Shown here piece by piece: positions 14,563 to 23,216 of a DNA stretch of 64,000 nt; position 1 is the first letter of the stretch; each line of letters begins with the position of its first letter. The notes below the pieces were generated by a model. That model did no database searches. It had not been told where the DNA came from and was given only the letters and a program-made list of their open reading frames with translations. Source of the DNA: CAZDQL01 sp964507325. GTDB taxonomy: Bacteria; Planctomycetota; UBA1135; GCA-002686595. The DNA lies in contig CAZDQL010000023.1 of assembly GCA_964507325.1 (NCBI GenBank), positions 1 to 64,000 of the forward strand. The letters run 5' to 3'. Both the position numbers and the translations under genes were made by a program.

Positions 14563-16808
14563 TGGAGAAGCTCGGGCTCTTCGCTTGTAGTGGCTGCGAG
14601 ATCGGCGAGGCGGTCGACCTGAGCGCCTTCGAGGAATTGGCGGAGGAACACGGCGCGGCGCTCAACGAGACGCACCCCGGCCTCTGCTCGCCCGAGGGGG
14701 TCGCGCGCCTGCGCGAGGTGGCTGACTCCGGAGAGGTGGACGGCCTCCTGATCGCGGCCTGCTCCTCGCGCGAGAAGACGCGCGAGTTCCGCCTCGAGGG
14801 CTGCGCCGTCGAGCGCGCCAGCCTGCGCGAGATGGTGGCCTGGACCCACGAGCACGGCGACGAAGACACGCACATGCTCGCCGAGGACGTGGTGCGCATG
14901 GGGCTCGCCCGTCTGTCGGGCCGCAAACCCGCCGAGCGCGAGCTGGAGACGCTCGAGCGTACCGTGCTGGTGGTCGGCGGCGGCGTCGCCGGGATGCAGG
15001 CGGCGATCGCAGCCGCCGATCTGGGTCATCCCGTGCAGCTCGTGGAGAAGAGCGGACACCTCGGTGGCTACGCGGCCGAGCTGGCCCTGCGCCTGCCCGA
15101 GGTCCCCCCCTACGACGACCTGCACGCCAGCGACTCCGAGGAGACGGTGCGGCGCGTCGCGGAGCACCCCAAGATCCACGTGCGCACCGACTGCACCATC
15201 GCCTCCATCAACGGCCAACCGGGGCAGTTCCAGGTGGCCGTCGAGGCGGCCGGCGAGACGCAGGAGTTCACCGCGGGCGCCATCGTGCAGGCCACCGGGG
15301 CGCGCCCCTACGACGCCCAGCGCATCGAGGGCTTCGGCTACGGCGACTCCCCCGACGTGATCACCACCCTCGAGCTCGACCGCATGCTCGCCGAGGGCGC
15401 CCTGCGACGCCCGTCGGATGGCGAGGTGCCCCAGCGCGTGCTCTTCGTGCAGTGCGCCGGCTCGCGGGACGAGGCGCACCTGGCCTACTGCTCCGCGGAA
15501 TGCTGCGGCGCGAGCCTGCGCCAGGTGGCGACGATCCACCGCGCCCACCCGGAGGTGGAGTGCATGGTGGTCTACAAGGACCTGCGCGCGCCCGGCCAGC
15601 TCGAGCACTTCTACGAAGCGGTGCAGACCCAACCCGGGAGCCTCTTCACCCGCGGCGAGGTGAACGCGGTGCGGTCGAACGGCTCCGAGGGTCTCGAGGT
15701 CGACCTCTTCGACAGCTTGATCGGCGAGGCCCTCACCCTGGACGCGGACGTGGTCGTCCTGGCCACGGGGATGGTCCCCAACTCCGCCGACGGCGAGGCG
15801 ATCCGCGCCTTCAAGGACGCCCAGGTGCGCGCCGAGACGAGCGAGTCGGAGTCCCAGCGCGCCACCGCCGCCGAGACGGTGGAGGAGCTCTCCGCCCACG
15901 AGAGCACCGAGATCCTGAACCTGAACTACCGCCAGGGTCCCGACCTGCCCGCGCTCGGGTACGGCTTCTCCGACTCCCACTACATCTGCTTCCCCTACGA
16001 GACGCGCCGCACCGGCATCTACGCCGCCGGCACCGTGCGCGCTCCGATGGACGCGGCTCAAGCCGGCGAGGACGGCTGGGGCGCGGCCATGAAGGCGGTG
16101 CAGTGCATCCGCTCTGCCGAGCGCGGCGAGGCGGTGCACCCGCGCGCCGGGGACGCTTCGATCGCCGACTTCGAGCTGAAGCGCTGCACCCAGTGCAAGC
16201 GCTGCACCGAGGAATGCCCCTTCGGCACCCTCAACGAGGACGAGAAGGGCACCCCGGAGTACTTCTCCGAGCGCTGCCGCCGCTGCGGCATCTGCATGGG
16301 GGCCTGCCCCGAGCGCATCGTCTCCTTCCCCGAGTACTCGGTGGACCTCGTCGCCACCATGATCAAGACGGTCGAGATCCCCGACGAGGACGAGGAAAAG
16401 CCGCGCATCCTGGCCTTCGTCTGCGAGAACGACGCGCTGCCCGCCCTGGACGAGGCGGCCCGGCGCCGGCTGGAGTGGAACGCCTGGGTGCGGGTGATCC
16501 CGGTGCGCTGCCTGGGTTCGATCAACACCGTCTGGGTGGCGGATTCCCTCTCCACCGGCTTCGACGGCGTCATGATGCTGGGCTGCAAGCACGGCGACGA
16601 TTACCAGTGCCACTACATCAAGGGCTCCGAGTTGGCGGAGCGGCGCATGACCAACGTGCAGGAGACCCTCGGTCGTCTGGCCTTGGAGGAGGAGCGCCTG
16701 CAGGTCACGGAGGTGGCCCGCGACGACTTCGCCCGCATCCCAGAGATCTTCGACGAGTTCGCAGAGCTGATTGAGGATATCGGCCCCAACCCCTACAAGG
16801 GATTCTGA
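14562..16808 (+). CDS. qmoB: QmoB, HdrA/MvhD-like flavoprotein of the Qmo complex
   Basis: The 748-residue protein opens with the QmoB signature MEKLGLFACSGCEIGEAVDL and a cysteine-containing N-terminal domain. The FAD domain follows (VLVVGGGVAGMQAAIAAADL) with FVQCAGSRDEAHLAYCSAEC. Two ferredoxin-type clusters come next (CTQCKRCTEECPFG and CRRCGICMGACPER). The C-terminal MvhD-like domain has ARRRLEWNAWVRVIPVRCLG and MMLGCKHGDDYQCHYIKG. This matches the HdrA-MvhD fusion of known QmoB. It is coupled to qmoA by TGATG and followed by qmoC after 11 bases. Confidence 0.96.
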   Translation: MEKLGLFACSGCEIGEAVDLSAFEELAEEHGAALNETHPGLCSPEGVARLREVADSGEVDGLLIAACSSREKTREFRLEGCAVERASLREMVAWTHEHGDEDTHMLAEDVVRMGLARLSGRKPAERELETLERTVLVVGGGVAGMQAAIAAADLGHPVQLVEKSGHLGGYAAELALRLPEVPPYDDLHASDSEETVRRVAEHPKIHVRTDCTIASINGQPGQFQVAVEAAGETQEFTAGAIVQATGARPYDAQRIEGFGYGDSPDVITTLELDRMLAEGALRRPSDGEVPQRVLFVQCAGSRDEAHLAYCSAECCGASLRQVATIHRAHPEVECMVVYKDLRAPGQLEHFYEAVQTQPGSLFTRGEVNAVRSNGSEGLEVDLFDSLIGEALTLDADVVVLATGMVPNSADGEAIRAFKDAQVRAETSESESQRATAAETVEELSAHESTEILNLNYRQGPDLPALGYGFSDSHYICFPYETRRTGIYAAGTVRAPMDAAQAGEDGWGAAMKAVQCIRSAERGEAVHPRAGDASIADFELKRCTQCKRCTEECPFGTLNEDEKGTPEYFSERCRRCGICMGACPERIVSFPEYSVDLVATMIKTVEIPDEDEEKPRILAFVCENDALPALDEAARRRLEWNAWVRVIPVRCLGSINTVWVADSLSTGFDGVMMLGCKHGDDYQCHYIKGSELAERRMTNVQETLGRLALEEERLQVTEVARDDFARIPEIFDEFAELIEDIGPNPYKGF

Positions 16809-16819
16809 GGTAGGCCGCC

Positions 16820-17968
16820 ATGATTGCACCTGCAAAGACGGAGCGGACCAAGGAGGCCCTGGAGGCGGCGCGTTTCCGCACCGTGTTGCGCGAGCGCGGC
16901 GGCGAGACCGCCGGTCGCTGCTACCAGTGCGGCACCTGTTCCAGCGCCTGCGACCTCGCGCTCGACGCCGCCCCCTTCCCGCGGCGCCAGATGCTGGACG
17001 CCCAGTGGGGACGCTCCGAGCGCCTCTCCGGCGACCCGGCGATCTGGCTCTGCCACCAGTGCAACGACTGCACCGTCCGCTGCCCGCGGGACGCCAAGCC
17101 CGGCGACGTGCTGCAAGTCCTGCGCGCGGCGATGGTCGAGCGCTTGGCCCAGCCGCGCATCCTGGGCAAGCTGGTGGCCCAGGCGGGACGCACCTGGCCG
17201 CTCCTGATCGGGGTACCGATCCTCTTCTGGGTCGTCCTGATCGCCATCGCCACCGGCTTCGCGATCCCGGAGTCCCCCTTCGGCTACGACGAGTTCGTCC
17301 CCCACGGCCTGATCTACGGCGTCTACTTCCCGGCCACCTTCTTCGCCACCTGGGCGGTCTGGGCCAGCGGCCGGCGCTTCTGGACGCTCATCGGTCGCGG
17401 GGTGCAGCGCCGCGGCTCCTTCTTCGGCCATCTGACCCAGGTGGTGATCGAGATCCTGACCCACAAGCGCTTCTCCTCCTGCGGCACCTCTGCCCAGCGC
17501 AAGCTCGGGCACCTGGCGCTCCTCTGGGGCTTCATCGGCGCCGCGGTCACTTCCGGGCTCCTGATCCTCGCCATGTACGGGATGGGCGAGAAGCTGCCCC
17601 TGCCCCAGTCGCACCCCTTCAAGATCCTGGGCAACATCTCGGCGGTGCTGCTCGTCGTCGGGGGCGCCATGCTCGTCTGGACGCGCTGGAAGGACCGCGA
17701 GAAGGCGGGTTCCTCCACCGCCTTCGACTGGTTCTTCCTGGGGTTGGTGGCGCTCGTGATCGCCACCGGCGTGGCGGTGGAGCTGTGGCGCTTGGCGCTC
17801 GACCCCACCACCGCCTGCATCCTCTACGTAGTACACCTGGGCGCCGTCCTGTGCCTCTTTCTGACGCTGCCCTATTCCAAGTTCGCGCACCTTCTGTACC
17901 GGACTTTGGCGCTGGTCCACGAACGCATGACGGAGGAGAGCTCGCCGCAGTCCGGCGAGGCCTCCTGA
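16820..17968 (+). CDS. qmoC: QmoC, HdrC-HdrE fusion membrane subunit
   Basis: The 382-residue protein fuses an HdrC-like iron-sulfur domain to a cytochrome b membrane domain. The iron-sulfur ligands are RCYQCGTCSSACDLALDA and WLCHQCNDCTVRCPRDAKPG. The membrane domain has about six helices, for example LLIGVPILFWVVLIAIATGF and FVPHGLIYGVYFPATFFATW. Histidines in FFGHLTQ, KLGHLALLWG and YVVHLGAV are candidate heme ligands. It anchors QmoAB to the membrane and reacts with menaquinone. It ends 39 bases before sat. Confidence 0.95.
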   Translation: MIAPAKTERTKEALEAARFRTVLRERGGETAGRCYQCGTCSSACDLALDAAPFPRRQMLDAQWGRSERLSGDPAIWLCHQCNDCTVRCPRDAKPGDVLQVLRAAMVERLAQPRILGKLVAQAGRTWPLLIGVPILFWVVLIAIATGFAIPESPFGYDEFVPHGLIYGVYFPATFFATWAVWASGRRFWTLIGRGVQRRGSFFGHLTQVVIEILTHKRFSSCGTSAQRKLGHLALLWGFIGAAVTSGLLILAMYGMGEKLPLPQSHPFKILGNISAVLLVVGGAMLVWTRWKDREKAGSSTAFDWFFLGLVALVIATGVAVELWRLALDPTTACILYVVHLGAVLCLFLTLPYSKFAHLLYRTLALVHERMTEESSPQSGEAS

Positions 17969-18007
17969 AGACTGCGCTCTTCAACTCTGTAGATAGGAGT
18001 CATCTCC

Positions 18008-19273
18008 ATGAGCAAGCTCATCCATCCCCACGGTGGTACCGACCTCAAGCCCCTTCTGCTCGAAGGGCAGGCGTGCGCGGACGAGTTGTCCAAGGCCGCC
18101 GGTCTGAAAAAGGTCCCCATGACCAGTCGCGAGACCTCCGACCTGATCATGCTCGGGATCGGCGCCTTCACGCCCCTGCCCGGCTTCATGGGGTATGAAG
18201 ACTGGAAGGGCTGCTGTGACGACATGGCGCTGCCCTCCCTGAACGGCCTCTTCTGGCCCATCCCCATCACTCTCTCCGCCGAGCCGGCGCTCGCCGACAC
18301 GATCGAGATCGGTGAGGAGGTCGCCTTGGTGGACTCCGAGAGCGACGAGATCATCGGCACCATGGAGGTGCGCGAGAAGTACCAGATCGACAAGGGCCAC
18401 GAGTGCCGTCAGGTCTTCACCACCGACGACCCCGAGCACCCCGGCGCGGCCAAGGTGCTGGCCCAGCACGACGTCAACCTGGCCGGTCCGGTCAGGGTCG
18501 TCTCCGAGTCCTTCTACCCGGAGATGTTCAAGGAGATCTACCAGCGCCCCGTCGACTCGCGCAAGATCTTCGAGGAGCGCGGCTGGGACACGGTGGCGGC
18601 GCTGCAGTTGCGCAACCCGATGCACAACTCCCATGCCTACCTGGCCTGGATCGCCTGCGAGATCTGCGACGGCGTCTACATCCACCAACTGGTGGGCGCG
18701 CTGAAGCCGGGGGACATCCCCGCCGAAGTGCGTGTCAAGGCGATCGACGCCCTGGTGGACAACTACTTCCGCCCCGAGCGCGTGCTGCAGGGCGGCTACC
18801 CGATGGAGATGCGCTACGCCGGTCCGCGGGAAGCGCTCCTGCACGCGGTCTTCCGTCAGAACTACGGCTGCAGCCACCTGATCATCGGTCGCGACCACGC
18901 CGGCGTCGGGGACTACTACGGCCCCTTCGACGCCCAGAAGATCTTCCACCAGATCCCGCCGGGCGCGCTGCTCCTGCAGCCCCTGCCCCTCGACTGGACC
19001 TTCTACTGCTACGACTGCGGCACGATGGCCTCGATGAAGACCTGCCCGCACGACAGCAAGGCCGTCATCGACGACGAGGGCAACTACCAGGGCGGTTCGC
19101 GCCTGCTGCTCTCCGGCACGATGCTCCGCAAGCTGATGAGCGAGGGCAAGCCGGTCCCGAAGGAGTTCTCCAAGCCGGAGGTGATCGCCATCCTGAAGGA
19201 GTACTACGACACCCTCGAGGAGAAGGTCGAGATCAAGATGCACGGCGCCGCGACCGGCGACGTGAAGAAGTGA
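18008..19273 (+). CDS. sat: Sat, dissimilatory sulfate adenylyltransferase
   Basis: The 421-residue ATP sulfurylase activates sulfate to APS, or makes ATP from APS in the reverse direction. The nucleotide motif reads LQLRNPMHNSHAYLAWIACE (HxxH intact). GGYPMEMRYAGPREALLHAV and IIGRDHAGVGDYYGPFDA follow. A zinc-type cysteine/histidine set is in FYCYDCGTMASMKTCPHD. Length fits the homo-oligomeric dissimilatory type without an APS kinase domain. TAGGAG lies 8 bases before the ATG. Two strong hairpins after the stop mark the end of the apr-qmo-sat block. Confidence 0.97.
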   Translation: MSKLIHPHGGTDLKPLLLEGQACADELSKAAGLKKVPMTSRETSDLIMLGIGAFTPLPGFMGYEDWKGCCDDMALPSLNGLFWPIPITLSAEPALADTIEIGEEVALVDSESDEIIGTMEVREKYQIDKGHECRQVFTTDDPEHPGAAKVLAQHDVNLAGPVRVVSESFYPEMFKEIYQRPVDSRKIFEERGWDTVAALQLRNPMHNSHAYLAWIACEICDGVYIHQLVGALKPGDIPAEVRVKAIDALVDNYFRPERVLQGGYPMEMRYAGPREALLHAVFRQNYGCSHLIIGRDHAGVGDYYGPFDAQKIFHQIPPGALLLQPLPLDWTFYCYDCGTMASMKTCPHDSKAVIDDEGNYQGGSRLLLSGTMLRKLMSEGKPVPKEFSKPEVIAILKEYYDTLEEKVEIKMHGAATGDVKK

Positions 19274-19291
19274 TCTGAGCTCAAGCGACCT

Positions 19292-19355
19292 GCCGGCCCT
19301 CGGGCCGGCGGGTGAAGCCGACGCCCCTCTCGCGGCCGCGGGGGGGGCGTCGGTT
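19292..19355. terminator. Double hairpin between convergent sat and the peptidase gene
   Basis: The first stem is GCCGGCCC/GGGCCGGC (19292-19299 with 19302-19309). The second is a roughly 12-bp stem with core CCGACGCCCC/GGGGCGTCGG (arms 19316-19327 and 19344-19355), followed by TTGTGTG on the plus strand. It sits between convergent genes and can serve as a bidirectional terminator. Confidence 0.75.
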
Positions 19356-19369
19356 GTGTGAGGGGTTGG

Positions 19370-22300
19370 CTACCGCGCCACCACCTGCACCTCGAGCTCG
19401 ACCTCCTCTCCAGCGCGCTCCACCACCGTCGCCACCCGCTGACCCGGCTCCAGGGTCTTCAGGAACTCGGAGAAGGCGCGCAGGTCAGCGATCACCTGGC
19501 CGTCGAGACGCAGGAGGACGTCGCCCGCCGTGAGGCCCGCGCGCGCCGCGGGGGAGTTCTCGACCACCGACGAGACGCGCACTCCGGGACCCTGGAAGGC
19601 GAAGTCGGGGACGGTGCCGAAGCTGACGCGCCGACCCCCGGCGCGGGGTTGGGGCGCCGTCGCGGCAGCCCCTTCGATCGTCACCGTCAGGGGCTCCTCC
19701 CGCTCCAGGAGGTAGCTCAGCGCCTCCTTCACGAAGGTCGCCACCTTGACGAGACCCGCCACGTCGACCTTCTCCACGCTGTCCCCGGGGCGGTGGTAGT
19801 CCCCGTGGGCGCCGGTGAAGACCTGCACGCCGGGGATGCCGCGTTCGATGAAGCTCCACTGGTCGGAGCCCTCGGCGCCACCGGGGACGTTCTTGCTCTG
19901 GATGCCGGTGACGAAGCCACAGCCGCGGAAGATGTGCTGCCACTCGCTGGCGGTGCCGGTGCCGTGGATCGCCAGGGGCTGGTCGCGGAGGCGACCCACG
20001 GTGTCCAGGTTGACCACCCCGCGGATCCCGGCGGCGGGCAAGCTCGGGTGCTCGACGTAGTGGCGCGAGCCGTGGCGACCGCACTCCTCGGCGGAGAAGG
20101 CGACCACCACGAGACTGCGGGAGCGCGCCCCCTCGGCGGCCAGGTTGCGCGCCAGCTCGAGCAGCACCGCCACGCCGCTGGCGTTGTCGTCGGCACCGGG
20201 GTGGATGCGACCCTCGTCACCGGCGTGGGCGTCGGGCCAGCCGCGGCCGAGGTGGTCGTAGTGGGCGCCGAGGACCACCGACTGGTCGGCCCAGTCGGCG
20301 CGCGTGCCGCGCAGGATGCCGACCACGTTGCGCGCCTCGACCGGCTCGCCGTCGGGGCCCTCGGCCACGACGAAGCTCTGGAACCAGCCGCCCTCGTCGC
20401 CGCCGGGCTCCAGGCCCGCCGCCTCCAAGGCGCGGGCGATCCGCTCGGCGCACTGGTCGAGCTCGGGGGTGCCGAGTCCCCTACCGGCGCGCTCGTCGGC
20501 GGCCAGCCAGGCCACCTCCTCCAGCAGCGCGCGGCTGGAGAAGACCGGCGGCAGCTCCGCCAGGGCAGCGCGCTGGGGCGGCGCCAGGGGAGGCAGCGCC
20601 TCGGCCGCACCGGGGCGCAGGTCGACGTGCAGGGGGGAGCCCTCGGCCGTCCACTGCCCCTTGACCACGTTGGTCGGCTCCTCTCCCTCGAAGGCGAGGT
20701 AGGAGTACTTGCCGTAGTGCGGGAGCTTGCGCGCCATGCCGGGGAAGGCCGCCACCGGCTCGACCACCAGGTGGCCGATCGCGAGCTCCACGTTCTCGGG
20801 GTGGCGCCGGATGACCACCGTCGAGCGGCCCTCCCCGGCCACTCCCGCCTCGCGGGCGGCGTCGGCGAAGCCCGCCGCGTAGCGGTTTTCGCGGCCGAGG
20901 ATCCAGACCGGGCGATCGGCGGGCAGGGCCTGCAGGTCCCCGTCGCCCACGCACTCGAGGGCGTGCTGGTCGCTCTGCCAGGCGTCCATCAGCTCCCGGT
21001 AGAGCGTCAACTCCGCCTCCTCCGCCGTCGTCGTGGGCAGCACCGCCAGGACCGACGGCTCGCCAAAGATCTGGCCGATCGAGGCCGGGGTCTCGCGCGG
21101 ATCCAGGAGTCGGAAGAGGTCGAAGCGCGGGTCCACCGCGACCGTCAGCGGGCGTGAGGCGAGCTCCAGCCGGAAGGAGTGCTCCCGCTCCTGGAGGGCG
21201 ATCGAGAAGGTCTCGATCCCCGCCTCGGTGCGCACCTCCACCGGCACGTCCAGGGCGTAGGGGGCTCCCTCCTGCACCTGACGCAGGAGCCCGGCGACGG
21301 CGAAGCCCCCCTCCGCCTCCACTGCTTGCGCGTCCTCCAGCACCAACACCGGCGCTCCCGCGCGCTCGACCCACTGATCGAAGTAGGCGGCGAGCTCCTC
21401 CCCCGCCACCCCTTCCCACGCGCTCTCCAGGTCGTCGAAACCCGCGCGCCGCCCACGCTGCGCGCGGTAGAAGTCGACCAGACCCGTCCGGAACGCCTCG
21501 TCCCCGAGGCGCAGCCGCAGCATGTGGAAGGTCATCAGGGCCTTGCCGTACCCCACCGCCTCGGTGGCGGCGCTGTGGCGGTTCACGAACTCGCGCAGGG
21601 GGAAGTCGAGCCCCTCCTGCACGTAGTCGCGGTAGCGCTGCAGCGTGCTGCGCCGGTACTCGCTGCCCTGTCCGCGCTGCTCCTGGATCAGGTGGTCCGC
21701 CATGTAGGCGGTCAGCCCCTCGCACCAGTTGCCGCTCTCGTAGTCGACGAAGACGGAGTTCCCCCACCAGTTGTGGAGGATCTCGTGGGGGTAGGAGGTG
21801 TGCAGGATGAAGGGAAAGCGGATCACCTGCGGGCCGAGCAGGGTGAAGGAGGGCATGCCGTAGCCCGTCTCCCAGAAGTTCTCGACCAGGGCGAACTTGC
21901 CGTAGGGGTAGGGCCCGATCAGGGTGCGGTACATCTCGAGGTAGCGCGCCGTGGCGTCGAGGTACTTCTGCGACAGCGCCGGGTCGGGCTCGTGCAGGTA
22001 GACCAGGGTCTCGACCGCGCCGGCGGTGTCACGCTCGACGACCAGGGGACCGCCGACGAGGTAGACCTGCTCCATCGCCGCCCCCGACTCCCAGCGGGCG
22101 CGCCCCTGGGCGTCGCGGGAGGTGCCGCTCCCCTGGCTGATCACGTGCCACCCCTCGGGGCAGGCGACCTCGACGCTGAAGCGCAGCATGCGCTCGCCGA
22201 ACTCCGGCACCCAGTCGCTGCCGCCGTCGAGGAAGACCCCCTCCGGACCCACCGTCCCGCGCGTCTCGCGGAAGCCGCGGGTGTACTCCTCCTTCTGGTC

Positions 22301-22633
22301 GGAGAGGGGGTCGGCGAGGGGCCCCGAGTAGCAGAGGTGCAGCACGCCGCTCGCGGGGGGCTCGGCGACGAGGTAGCGCTTCACCAGGTCGCCCTCCCCA
22401 CCGGCCTCGGTGACCCTCGGCGCGCAGGAGTCGATCGTCAGGGCGGCGTTCAGGGTGAACTCGACGCTCCCCTCCGTGAGGGAGGCCGGCAGGCGCACCT
22501 CGTCCTGCACGCGAATCTGCCCCTGCTGCGGGTCGAGGGCCACGACGAGGTCGTGCACGACCTCCTCCTGGGCGGGGGCCAGGGGGGCCAGGAGCAGTAC
22601 GAGAACCGAGGCCGGGGGCGCGCTGATCTTCAT
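19370..22633 (-). CDS. Exported M1-M28-PDZ peptidase fusion
   Basis: The 1087-residue protein has a signal peptide (MKISAPPASVLVLLLAPLAP ending near AQ22). An M1 gluzincin domain carries zinc-binding HEILHNWW (His283, His287) and Glu305 in NWCEGLTAYMAD, giving HExxH-x17-E. After a roughly 300-residue linker comes an M28 aminopeptidase domain with GAHYDHLG (about 790), ADDNASG (about 814), AEECGRHGS (about 849) and GDYHRPGD. A PDZ domain from about residue 1005 ends the protein (NSPAARAGLTAGDVLLRLDG). Both metal sites look intact. Two aminopeptidase types plus PDZ in one chain suggest periplasmic or surface peptide degradation. Confidence 0.88.
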   Translation of the reverse strand: MKISAPPASVLVLLLAPLAPAQEEVVHDLVVALDPQQGQIRVQDEVRLPASLTEGSVEFTLNAALTIDSCAPRVTEAGGEGDLVKRYLVAEPPASGVLHLCYSGPLADPLSDQKEEYTRGFRETRGTVGPEGVFLDGGSDWVPEFGERMLRFSVEVACPEGWHVISQGSGTSRDAQGRARWESGAAMEQVYLVGGPLVVERDTAGAVETLVYLHEPDPALSQKYLDATARYLEMYRTLIGPYPYGKFALVENFWETGYGMPSFTLLGPQVIRFPFILHTSYPHEILHNWWGNSVFVDYESGNWCEGLTAYMADHLIQEQRGQGSEYRRSTLQRYRDYVQEGLDFPLREFVNRHSAATEAVGYGKALMTFHMLRLRLGDEAFRTGLVDFYRAQRGRRAGFDDLESAWEGVAGEELAAYFDQWVERAGAPVLVLEDAQAVEAEGGFAVAGLLRQVQEGAPYALDVPVEVRTEAGIETFSIALQEREHSFRLELASRPLTVAVDPRFDLFRLLDPRETPASIGQIFGEPSVLAVLPTTTAEEAELTLYRELMDAWQSDQHALECVGDGDLQALPADRPVWILGRENRYAAGFADAAREAGVAGEGRSTVVIRRHPENVELAIGHLVVEPVAAFPGMARKLPHYGKYSYLAFEGEEPTNVVKGQWTAEGSPLHVDLRPGAAEALPPLAPPQRAALAELPPVFSSRALLEEVAWLAADERAGRGLGTPELDQCAERIARALEAAGLEPGGDEGGWFQSFVVAEGPDGEPVEARNVVGILRGTRADWADQSVVLGAHYDHLGRGWPDAHAGDEGRIHPGADDNASGVAVLLELARNLAAEGARSRSLVVVAFSAEECGRHGSRHYVEHPSLPAAGIRGVVNLDTVGRLRDQPLAIHGTGTASEWQHIFRGCGFVTGIQSKNVPGGAEGSDQWSFIERGIPGVQVFTGAHGDYHRPGDSVEKVDVAGLVKVATFVKEALSYLLEREEPLTVTIEGAAATAPQPRAGGRRVSFGTVPDFAFQGPGVRVSSVVENSPAARAGLTAGDVLLRLDGQVIADLRAFSEFLKTLEPGQRVATVVERAGEEVELEVQVVAR

Positions 22634-22661
22634 GGTGGGCAGAGGATAGCGCCCCCCACCG

Positions 22662-23216
22662 TCAGCGTCGGAAGAGATCGCGCAGCGCCACGCGGGCCTG
22701 GCCGCCGGAGCCGAAGCCTCCCTGGAGCCGCTGCAGGGCGAGCTCGGTGGGTCCGATCAGCCAACAGGCGTCCTCGGGGAGCTCCTCCAGGGGCGGGCCC
22801 TCGGCGTTCAGCTCGCAGATGGCGAGGTGGCGCTCGATCTCGCCCTCCTCGTCCTCGTCGAACCAGCAGAGGGGCAGCCCCTGGGTGCGGCAGACGTGGG
22901 GGCGGGCGTCGTACACGCGGCAGGCCCCTTGGGGATCGAGGAAGGCGCACTGGCCGCGAGCAGCGGGGGCCTCCTCCAGGACCTGCGGGCGCTCGCGGCG
23001 GATCCGCTCCGCCTCCACCTCGAAGACGGTCAGGTCGTCGCGGCAGCAGTCGGCGCAGCCGCGGCGGCAGGTCAGCCGCTCCCCGTGGAGGCGCGCGATG
23101 CGCGCGGCCTCCCGGTCGATCTCGGCGTGCAGGGCGCGCAGCGCGTCGAGCGCCCCCGTGGGCTCACTCGTCGTCGTCTTCCTCCTCCTCGGGGGGCAAC
23201 ACCCCTTGCAGTCCAC
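22662..23216 (-). CDS. Second YkgJ-type CxxCxxCC protein
   Basis: The 184-residue soluble protein carries the YkgJ-family cysteine set: LTCRRGCADCCRDDLTVFEV, then CAFLDPQGACRVYDARPHVC with RTQGLPLCW. The metal-binding role is inferred from the family. The only in-frame ATG (23216) makes it overlap the end of the VPS10-like gene by 53 bases; the first 15 or so residues look unlike the family, so the true start may be a rarer codon nearer 23160. It is read from the same strand as its neighbours. Confidence 0.75.
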   Translation of the reverse strand: MDCKGCCPPRRRKTTTSEPTGALDALRALHAEIDREAARIARLHGERLTCRRGCADCCRDDLTVFEVEAERIRRERPQVLEEAPAARGQCAFLDPQGACRVYDARPHVCRTQGLPLCWFDEDEEGEIERHLAICELNAEGPPLEELPEDACWLIGPTELALQRLQGGFGSGGQARVALRDLFRR

